Shown here: positions 25,301 through 33,500 of the stretch, in pieces
Layout of the letters: each line of letters begins with the position of its first letter
How positions within the stretch are numbered: position 1 is the stretch's first letter
Assembly (NCBI GenBank): GCA_021849425.1
Contig: JAJZSY010000009.1
Location: 1 to 64,000 of the forward strand
Source: Pseudomonadota bacterium
GTDB lineage: Bacteria > Pseudomonadota > Alphaproteobacteria > Acetobacterales > Acetobacteraceae
Direction: 5' to 3'
DNA: 64,000 nt
Translations under genes and position numbers: made by a program
The notes under the pieces: generated by a model
What the model was told of the DNA's origin: nothing
The model's input: the letters and a program-made list of their open reading frames with translations, nothing else
The model's database searches: none

Positions 25301-28158
25301 TGACCGCGCAGGACGCCGCGCATCAGCCGACGCTCTGCCAGGTGCTCGCCGGCGCCCGCGGGTTCGCCGCCTGGGAGATCGATCCGCTCGCCGGGCGGGT
25401 CCGCCCGCTCGCCGGCGGCGCGCCCGGTCCGGACTCCAACCAGCCGGCCGCCGAGTCGCTCGCCGCCTTTCTCGCCGGCATCGATGCGGACGACCGCGCC
25501 CGCGTTGCCGCTGCGCTCGACGCCGCGGCTGCGCCCGGCAGTATGGGGCTCGACATCGCCTTCCGCCGCGCCGGGGCCGCGCCCGGCGCCTTCTGGCAGC
25601 TCGCCCGCTTCCACGTCGTCGGGCGCGATGAGGCCGGGCGGCCCCTGCGTCTCGCCGGCATCATCGCGGATATCGGCGCCCTGCCGGATCTTGCCGCCGG
25701 CGCCCTCGGCAGCACCGAGAACGACCGTCTCGCCGCCCTCGCCGCCGAGCTTGCCCGCCGCACCGAGGAACTCGCCAGCGCCCATCGCCTCGCCCGGGTC
25801 GGCGCCTGGCGCTGGGATCTCGCCCGCCATCGCGTCTGGCTTTCAACCGAAACCCTCTGGCTGCTCGGCATCGAGGGCGCGGCCGCGGAGATGGATTACG
25901 ACCAGCTTCGCCGCATCATCCACCCCGACGACTATCATTACGCCATGGCCTGTTTCCGCGAAGCGGTTCAAACCGCGACGCCGGTCACGCTGGAATACCG
26001 CACCGTCCTGCCCGATGGCGCCATCCACGCCGTGCTTACCCATGCCGAGCCGGTGATCGGGGCCGATGGCCGCGTCGCTCAGCTGCGCGGCACCACCCAG
26101 GATGTCACCCCGTTCCGGCGGGTCGAGGCGGCGCTGCGCGAAAGCGAGGACCATTACCGCCACATGGTGGAGCTGCACCCGCAAATCCCCTGGACGGCGG
26201 GGCCGGATGGCGGGATTCTCGAAGTCGGCCCGCAATGGCTCGCCATCACCGGCATGACCCGCGAGGAGACCATGCCCTTCGGCTGGACCTCCGCCGTCCA
26301 CCCGGACGATCTCCCGCCCACCCTTGCCGCCTGGCAGCACAGCCTTGCCAGCGGCGATCCGGTCGATGTCGAGTTCCGCATCCGCGCCGCCGATGGCGCC
26401 TATGCCTGGGTGCGCGCCCGCGCCGCCGCCCGCCGCGATGAGGCCGGGCAGATCCTGCGCTGGTACGGCACGCTCGAAGACATTACCGACCGCTGGATGG
26501 CGGAAAACGCGCGCAAGGCGTCCGAGGCGCTGGCCCTGCGCGTGCTTGAGGCCAGCGGCGACGCGGTGATCGTCTTCGATGCCGCCGGCGCCGTCACCTT
26601 CGCCAATGCGCGCCTCGCCCCCCTGCTCGGGCTCGACGCGCCGCCGGAGGGCCTCGCCGCCGACGGTCTCTTCGCCTCCGCCCATTGCCGCGAGCTTTGC
26701 GCCGCGCTGAAGCGGGCGATGGAAACCGGCGCCGGCGCCCATTTCGAGCTGTTCTGGCCGCCGACCGATCGCTGGCTGGAAGCCACCATCGTCGCCGAAG
26801 CCAGCGACATCTCGCTCTTCCTGCGCGACGTCTCGGAAAAGCGCCTCGCCCAGCAGCAGCTCCGCTACGCCGCCAGCGTCGACTACATGACCGGCGCCGC
26901 CAACCGCGCCTCCCTGTTCTCCCGCCTGGCCGAGCAGTTGCAGTGCCAGCAGCCCGGAAACCTCACCGCGCTGCTCTGCCTCGATCTCGACTATTTCAAG
27001 GAAATCAACGACCAGCACGGCCACCCGACCGGCGATGCCGTGCTGCGCCAGCTCGTCAGCCGGCTGCGCCTCTGCCTGCGCTCGCGCGATCTGCTGGCCC
27101 GTTGCGGCGGCGATGAATTCGTCATCATGCAGACCGGCGTCTCCGCCCCGCCCGACGCCCTGGCGCTGGCCGACCGCATTCTCGCCGCGCTGCGCCAGCC
27201 TTTCGAGGTCGATGGCATCTCGCTGCCCGCCGGCGCCTCGATCGGCGTCGCCGTCGCACTCCCCGGCCAGGCCGACGCCGACTCCCTCTACCGCCAGGCC
27301 GATCGCGCGCTCTACGTCGCCAAATCCCGCGCCCGCGGCACCTACCGCCTGTTCCACCCCGACATGCTGCAAGCCGACGAGGCCAGCCGCCGCCTGCGCG
27401 CCGAGTTGTCGGGCGCGCTCGGCCGCGGCGAATTCGCGCTCGATTTCCAGCCCATCGTCCATCTCGCAACCCGCCGCACCGTCGGCGTCGAGGCGCTGCT
27501 CCGCTGGCACCATCCCGCCCGCGGCCTCATTCCGCCCGCCGAGTTCATCCCGCTCGCCGAGGAAAGCGGGCAGATCGCCGCCCTCGGCGCCTGGGTGCTG
27601 CGCCGCGCCTGTGCCGCCGCCCGCGCCTGGCCGGACGACGTCAAGATTTCCGTCAATGTCTCACCCCGCCAGTTCGAGATCGGCGACATCCGCGCTACCG
27701 TCACCGAAGCCCTCGCCGCCGCCGGCCTGCCCGCGAGCCGTCTCAAGCTCGAAATCACCGAATCCGTGCTGCTCTCGCAGAACGCCGCCAGCGCCCGCCT
27801 CCTGCAAGACCTGCGCGAACTTGGCGCGATGCTGGTGCTCGACGATTTCGGCACCGGCTTTTCCTCGCTCTCCTATCTCGACACGTTCAAGGTCGATGTC
27901 GTCAAGATCGACAAATCCTTCCTCTCCCGCATCCGCGCGCCCGGCGACCGCCAGCCCATCTTCGAGGCGATCATGGGCATGACCGCGGCACTCAACCTGC
28001 CCGTCACCGCCGAAGGCGTGGAAACCGCCGTCCAGCTCGACTACGTGACCAGCCTCGGCTGCGACTGGGCGCAGGGCTATTTCTTCTCCCCCCCGGTCCC
28101 CGAGGCCGAATTGCGGCGCCAGCTCCGCACCCCGGCCGCCGCCGCCCGCAACGGCTGA
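25300..28158 (+). CDS. PAS-GGDEF-EAL cyclic di-GMP enzyme
   Basis: The 952-residue protein contains PAS-type modules (about 160-275, 280-400, 410-515), a GGDEF domain (active site 603-607, RxxD at 594-597) and an EAL domain starting near 700. The EAL motifs EALLRW (731-736), DDFGTGFSS, KIDKSF and AEGVET are intact. Both cyclase and phosphodiesterase activities are therefore possible. It is coupled to the preceding PAS-GGDEF gene and lies directly upstream of the secreted adhesin-like locus. Control of that locus by c-di-GMP is plausible but inferred. Confidence 0.88.
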   Translation: MTAQDAAHQPTLCQVLAGARGFAAWEIDPLAGRVRPLAGGAPGPDSNQPAAESLAAFLAGIDADDRARVAAALDAAAAPGSMGLDIAFRRAGAAPGAFWQLARFHVVGRDEAGRPLRLAGIIADIGALPDLAAGALGSTENDRLAALAAELARRTEELASAHRLARVGAWRWDLARHRVWLSTETLWLLGIEGAAAEMDYDQLRRIIHPDDYHYAMACFREAVQTATPVTLEYRTVLPDGAIHAVLTHAEPVIGADGRVAQLRGTTQDVTPFRRVEAALRESEDHYRHMVELHPQIPWTAGPDGGILEVGPQWLAITGMTREETMPFGWTSAVHPDDLPPTLAAWQHSLASGDPVDVEFRIRAADGAYAWVRARAAARRDEAGQILRWYGTLEDITDRWMAENARKASEALALRVLEASGDAVIVFDAAGAVTFANARLAPLLGLDAPPEGLAADGLFASAHCRELCAALKRAMETGAGAHFELFWPPTDRWLEATIVAEASDISLFLRDVSEKRLAQQQLRYAASVDYMTGAANRASLFSRLAEQLQCQQPGNLTALLCLDLDYFKEINDQHGHPTGDAVLRQLVSRLRLCLRSRDLLARCGGDEFVIMQTGVSAPPDALALADRILAALRQPFEVDGISLPAGASIGVAVALPGQADADSLYRQADRALYVAKSRARGTYRLFHPDMLQADEASRRLRAELSGALGRGEFALDFQPIVHLATRRTVGVEALLRWHHPARGLIPPAEFIPLAEESGQIAALGAWVLRRACAAARAWPDDVKISVNVSPRQFEIGDIRATVTEALAAAGLPASRLKLEITESVLLSQNAASARLLQDLRELGAMLVLDDFGTGFSSLSYLDTFKVDVVKIDKSFLSRIRAPGDRQPIFEAIMGMTAALNLPVTAEGVETAVQLDYVTSLGCDWAQGYFFSPPVPEAELRRQLRTPAAAARNG

Positions 28159-28208
28159 CGCGCTCCACATCTGGGCCCGCCAACTCCGCCACGTCCTTGA
28201 GGCGCATG

Positions 28209-28254
28209 GAGCATCACCCGATCGGATGGAGTCATCTGATCGGAAAGTGCTCTA
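28209..28254. repeat. Palindromic repeat element, left side of the adhesin locus
   Basis: An imperfect inverted repeat has left arm GAGCATCACCCGATCGGATG and right arm CATCTGATCGGAAAGTGCTC, separated by about six bases. Its outer GAGCA...TGCTC arms and CCG-to-CGGAT core resemble the three tandem palindromes at 36257-36385. Similar dispersed GAGCAT palindromes are known to me from alphaproteobacterial intergenic regions. It lies 50 bases after the GGDEF-EAL gene and could also act as an mRNA 3' hairpin. Confidence 0.6.
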
Positions 28255-28258
28255 TCCT

Positions 28259-28473
28259 CGGCGGAATCCGCAAATATTTTATCCTGAAAATGATAATATA
28301 AAATATTTAAATTATTCGATATTTCTAGAAAAACTATTCCTATTGTTTGCGTCTTGTCCTAAAAAATTTACAATCATAGCATTGAACATAATATATACAA
28401 TTAATTGCATACTAAAACATGCCAAACGCAAAATCCCGGGCTATGAACAAAGCGTATCATTCGAGGTTTGGTG
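28259..28473. promoter_or_regulatory. Strongly AT-rich upstream region of the adhesin locus
   Basis: About 180 bases after the palindrome are far more AT-rich than the rest of the window. A tentative sigma-70 promoter is TTTACA (28367-28372) and TAATAT (28389-28394) with 16-base spacing, about 80 bases before the first gene. No coding frame here is convincing. Such AT-rich tracts often bind nucleoid silencers and mark acquired DNA. Confidence 0.4.
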
Positions 28474-29037
28474 ATGTTCAGAAGAAAGCTGAGGCACTGC
28501 ACGCGGCTTTTCATTGTCCTGGCTGCGATGACGGCAGGAGCGCGGGCAAATGGGTATGGAACGGATTCGCCTTATCAACTCCCGACGCCAGCCGATCTTG
28601 CCAATCTCGGTGCCGTGGAAAGCATAATTCTCCAAAAACAGGCAGGAATGTATCATTCTCCTGTATATAATTCCTACAGTACAACAAATATCGCAAAGCA
28701 GACGAACTGCAATGTTGCGCCAACAACGTATGGAAATTCGGGAACGACGGGAGCAACGGCCGGCTCCCCGAGTACTGTCGGGGCCACGCCGAGTGCGATA
28801 GGCAATTCAAGTTCAACGCAGTCTTCGCTGTCGGCATCGACCGCAGGCACGCCCCTGACCACGACGGGGCAGACAAACAGCGGAGCGGTCGGAACCGTCC
28901 TGAATGGTTCGACAAGCACGTCGATCGCCGGAACCTATTCCCAGGCGCTTAACAGTAACCAGACCAATGGGGGGACGCAGAGCGCGTCAGTAAGCAACAG
29001 TACTGCATGTTCTGTTGGTTCCGGATCGCTGAACTAG
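28474..29037 (+). CDS. Secreted Ser/Thr/Asn/Gly-rich protein of the adhesin locus
   Basis: The 187-residue product has a basic N terminus and signal peptide (about 1-27, ending ARA). After an N-terminal region with a YNSYSTTNIAKQTNCN segment comes a low-complexity Ser/Thr/Gly/Asn/Ala stretch (about 85-185) like the large repeat protein downstream. Two Cys are present, one near 80 and one near the end. GAGGT six bases upstream supports ATG 28474; upstream GTG and TTG are alternatives. It ends two bases before the CsgG-like gene. By position it could be an HfaA- or minor-subunit-like protein; sequence alone does not show it. Confidence 0.7.
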   Translation: MFRRKLRHCTRLFIVLAAMTAGARANGYGTDSPYQLPTPADLANLGAVESIILQKQAGMYHSPVYNSYSTTNIAKQTNCNVAPTTYGNSGTTGATAGSPSTVGATPSAIGNSSSTQSSLSASTAGTPLTTTGQTNSGAVGTVLNGSTSTSIAGTYSQALNSNQTNGGTQSASVSNSTACSVGSGSLN

Positions 29038-29039
29038 CC

Positions 29040-30434
29040 ATGACCCAGACAACTGAAAATCGTCTTCTTCCCCTGCCACGCAACCTGGTGGCGCTGGCGA
29101 CATCCCCGCGCTGCTTGATTCGGCGTGTTTCACGAGCGCGCATGCTGCGCGGCACCGCGGTGCTGCTCTTGAGCAGTCAGGCGCTGGTAGGCTGCGCGTC
29201 CATCGGCATGCAGCGGGTTGAGCCCGGAGAGGCGCCTATCGTGCTGGGTCCCAAGGTCAGATACAATCTGACGCCGGTCGATCCGGCCTTCGCCTGCCTC
29301 GCCGACGAGATCGTCCGCGACGACAAGCCGCGCCTGACCTTCGCGGTCGGCGACATCAAGGACTACACGGGCCGCTACAACATCAACGAGGGCAACGCCA
29401 TCACGCAGGGCGGCGCGCTGATGGTCGAGACGGCTCTGGGGCATCTCGGCAACGCGATAACGCAGGTTGAGCGCGTCGATCCTCATATCACCCAGATGGA
29501 GCTGGGTTACACCGACCAGCGAGAGCTGGGCGATGGCCGTCCGCACCAGTTGAAGCCGGGCGCAGGCCCGGTGCCGTGGATGCCCTATTATGGCGGCACG
29601 ATCCTGCGTTCACAATATTACATCATCGGCGGCATTACCGAGCTGAATTACAATATTCAAAGTGGTGGCGTGCAGGTCATGCAGAATCTGTCCGGCCCCT
29701 CGGCAACCACCTTCACCGAAAACATCGCGATCGACCTCGAGCTTGTGGATACCCAGACGACACAGATTGTCAAAACCGTCAGTCTCGAAAAGCAGATCGT
29801 CGGCTATCAGGTGAGCGCCGGCATTTTCCGGTTCTTCGGCAGCAACCTGTGGGATGTGAACATCGGGGCCAAGAACGAGGAGCCGCTGGAGCTTGGCGTG
29901 CGCACCACGCTGGAACAGGGGACTCTGGATCTGGTGGCGGCAGCCGAGCATCTGAGTCCTCTGCCCTGTATGAAAAAGGTCCGGGATCGCATCTCCGAAA
30001 AGACGGCCGATCAGCTGCGCAAGACGCCAAACCACGTAAAGATCATCCAGCCGCCAATGCCTCCCGGCGCTGAGCAGCCGCTTGCCAGGCCGCTTGCGGG
30101 CGCCAGCGGGGGCGCCATGATCAAGCTGGCCTTCGATTTCGGTTCATCGGAGATCCCGCCAGGAGATGGCGGTCTCCTAACAAAGATCGCGCAGATGGCA
30201 GCAAAAGCCCCGGTAACGGTCGAGCTGCTGGCGCCCGCCCTCGAGGATTGGTCTCCCATGAACCGTTACGGGTTCGTCCAGGCCCGCATAGCCGCGCTGA
30301 AGTCGGGTCTTGCAACCCATGGCATGGCGGCGCCGGTGGTCACCACCCAGTGGGCCCCGTCCGATACCGACAGCAAAATCTATCATGAGGGCTCAAGTTA
30401 TCAGAAGGTGGCAATCGTTACGATTAATAAATAA
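29040..30434 (+). CDS. CsgG/HfaB-like outer-membrane secretion lipoprotein with OmpA-like C terminus
   Basis: The 464-residue protein has a lipobox LVGC with lipidated C52. The body (about 95-310) matches CsgG/HfaB, the nonameric outer-membrane channel for curli or holdfast-anchor proteins. Examples are VETALGHLGNAI, the IIGGITELNYNIQSGG strand (195-210) and GYQVSAGIFRFF (255-266), which parallels the CsgG signature. Unlike CsgG (about 277 residues), a tail (about 358-464, starting LAFDFGSSEIPP) looks like a degenerate OmpA/MotB peptidoglycan-associated domain. ATG 29142 is an alternative start with a shorter leader. It probably exports the flanking repeat-rich proteins. Confidence 0.82.
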   Translation: MTQTTENRLLPLPRNLVALATSPRCLIRRVSRARMLRGTAVLLLSSQALVGCASIGMQRVEPGEAPIVLGPKVRYNLTPVDPAFACLADEIVRDDKPRLTFAVGDIKDYTGRYNINEGNAITQGGALMVETALGHLGNAITQVERVDPHITQMELGYTDQRELGDGRPHQLKPGAGPVPWMPYYGGTILRSQYYIIGGITELNYNIQSGGVQVMQNLSGPSATTFTENIAIDLELVDTQTTQIVKTVSLEKQIVGYQVSAGIFRFFGSNLWDVNIGAKNEEPLELGVRTTLEQGTLDLVAAAEHLSPLPCMKKVRDRISEKTADQLRKTPNHVKIIQPPMPPGAEQPLARPLAGASGGAMIKLAFDFGSSEIPPGDGGLLTKIAQMAAKAPVTVELLAPALEDWSPMNRYGFVQARIAALKSGLATHGMAAPVVTTQWAPSDTDSKIYHEGSSYQKVAIVTINK

Positions 30435-30506
30435 TATAAATAAAAGAAAATACAAATGACGACATCGTAAAGCTACCGAAACCTTACGAATCAGATAGAC
30501 TCAAAA

Positions 30507-30522
30507 CATCCAAAACTGGATG
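30507..30522 (+). promoter_or_regulatory. Small hairpin in the leader of the giant repeat protein
   Basis: CATCCA-AAAC-TGGATG forms a six-base-pair stem with a four-base loop, ending 26 bases before the TTG start of the large repetitive gene and just upstream of its GGGAGAGAG ribosome site. The 114-base gap around it is AT-rich. It could influence translation, but this is only a structural observation. Confidence 0.3.
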
Positions 30523-30548
30523 GGTAATCTTCAAAATGGGAGAGAGTT

Positions 30549-33500
30549 TTGAAAACCGCAAAGCTACGAACTAATCTGCTGGGATCTACAGCGGCAAGTT
30601 TGCTATTCTTCGGTGCCATGTATGGCGGCCAGGGATTTGCGCAGACTGCGAAAACAACTGTCGGCGCAACGTCCGCCGTGGCGGCCGGCCCCGGCGCGGC
30701 GACTGGGTATACATCTAACTATTTCAACGCCCAGAATACCCCGTCCAGCACGGCAACAGCTAATCTGGCGATCTCGGCCACCGCGTCCAACCAGACCTCT
30801 GGCGCGACGTTCACCGGCACCGGTGGTACCGGCACTGTTGCCAATTCGTCAACGACAACCGCGAACACCATCGCTGCGCAGGCCACGGGCAACACCCTGA
30901 CCAACACGGTCGATCTGGCGACGATCGGCGGCACGACGGCGGGAACAACCGGCAACGGCCTTGCGGTCCTGACCCAGGAAGCCAATAACGCAACGACGAA
31001 TGGCGCAAATACCTACGTCGTTGCCGTCAACGCGACCACCACCGCCAACACGCTCCAGAACGTCACGACGGACGCCGTCAGCGGTTCCAGCCTCGCCCAG
31101 AGCGCCAACGCCATTTCGTCGTCGGCGACCGGAAATGCGAGCAACACCACCATCAGCGGTGCTGTTCCGGTAACCTACGTCGGTCAGGGTGCGGCTGGCA
31201 GTGCCGTTCTCTCGTCTCAGGCGACAACGGGCAACGCCCTCGACGCCTCCGCCAATATTGCCCTGAGCAACGCGCAGGCCAATAATTCCATCGCCGGAAC
31301 AAGCGCTGCTTCCACCACGAACAACACGGTCAATCTCGCGGTAAATTCCTCGGCCGGGACAAACGCGCAGACGCAGTCGCTGACTGCGGCGCAGACGGGC
31401 AACACCGTGTCGGCCTCCTACACCGGCAATACCGCGACCAGCACGCTTTCGGTTGCCTCCGGCTCGGCGCCCAGCCTCGATGGCAGCGCGCTGGTCAGCA
31501 ACCTGCAAAGCAACACCCAGACGACCGCGCCGACAGGTGCGACGACGAGCTCTGTGACTGGAAACAGCATCACCGCGTCCGTCGCGTCGGGTGCTTCGAC
31601 CAACAACCCGATCACGCTCTCGAACGGCAGCCTGACCCAGTCGGGCAACGCGATCAGCGGCTCCTCCACGGGCAATACCGCGACCAATCTCGCCGAACTC
31701 GCCGGCACGATGAACCTCGCCGGTGCGACCACGACGCAGGCGAACACGTCGGCTTCGGGCACGCCCACGAATACCCTCCAGGCTGATTTCGGGATCGCCA
31801 GCCAGCAATCCCAGGTCAACTCCATCGCCGCTCAGTCGTCGGTCTCCGGTAACAGCATCACCTCCCTCGCGCAGAACGTGAGCGGCTCGACGGTGAGCGG
31901 AACCGGCAACACCATCAACGCGTCGGCCACCAACAATAGCGTGTCGAACGCCGTCACCATCCCGACTTCGGGCGCCAATGCCGCCACGCTCGATGGGCTG
32001 ATCGGCATCAACAGCCTGCAGACCGCGACCGGCTCGGCCGTCACCGCCAACAACTCCGGCAACACCGTCTCGCTGACCGCCGGAACCGATGGAACCACGA
32101 CCCCCCTCGCCACCGCCACGGTCAGCAACTCCACCCTGGCTTTGACGGGTAACGGCACCAGCGCGTCGGCGGTTGGCAACAACGCGGTGAGCGCAACCGG
32201 CGGCGCCGGCAACGCGCTGACGGTGAGCGGCACCAACGTGAACGCATACCCGAATGCGGGTACCGCGTCGCTGGCGGGCCTGACCTATGATGGAACCACA
32301 CTGACGGCCGCCGCCGGCCTGTCCGTTGGCAACAACCAGAGTTCCAGCACCTCGCCGGTCACCGCCACCAACAGCGGCAACGCGATCAAACTGACTGCCA
32401 ATGGAACCACTCTTACCGGTGACACCCTGAGCCTGTCCGGCGCGGCCGGCACCTACGCGGCCCAGGCTATCGCGCAGAGCAACAACGCGTCGAATGCGCT
32501 CAGCGTGAATGCTGACCAGTTGGCCGGCTCCGCGGGTCTCGCCAGCGTGCAGACCGACGCCAGCGGCGCCTCCGCCACGCTGCTGAACCCGAATATCGAG
32601 ATCGCGGCGAATACGACGGGCAACAACCCGATCTCGAACTCCTCGATCACCCTCGGCGGCGCCAACGGCAACATCCTGCGGTCTCTGGCGTATGGCAACG
32701 CCAATGCCAACACGCTGAACTCGACCTCGACCGGCCTTAACGTCTACACGGCGACGGCCCCAGCCACCGCTGTGTCTCTGGCGTCGACCAGCAATAGCGC
32801 GGATGCGGCGCTGGCATTGTTCAACAGCCAGTCCGAAACCGCGAGTGTGACCGCGAAGGCGACAACCACGAACCCGCTTCTCATCGCTCTCGGTGCGGGC
32901 AATGTGAGCGGCTCGACCGTCAGCAACACCAATAACCAGTTTGTTGCGGCGGGCTACGGCAACCAGACCAGCAACGCTGCCAACGTGTCGACCACCGACC
33001 TCGCGCAGCCGACTGCCGGAGCAACAACGCCGGCGGCAGCCTTCCTGCCCGTGGCGGCGGTTGCCAACACCTCGACGTTGAGCGGCGCGGTTTCCAGCAC
33101 CGTGAGCGGTGCCTCGGCGAATACGGGTCTGTTCAACCTGACGACGGCGACCGGAACGGGCACCGTCAGCGGCTCGACGCTGAGCCTCAGCGGCAATAAT
33201 GCGCTGGCCCAGGCCAACGGCAACCTTGCTTCCGCCAACAACCTGACCGTCACCGGCACCAGCCTGATCGATGCAAGCGGGACGGCCATTACCGCGCCTG
33301 TGTCCTATAATGGAACCACGGCGTCGGTGAACGCGGGCTTCAGCGTGGCCAACACCCAGTCCGCCTCCAATACTGTCTCGGCAACCCAGACCAATACTGG
33401 CGCGCTTCTCAGCCTCGGCGGCACCGGTGCGGTCTCGAATTCGACCCTGCAGGCGCAGAACAACAACTTCAACGCGTCGGCGACCACCAACAGCGCGTCG

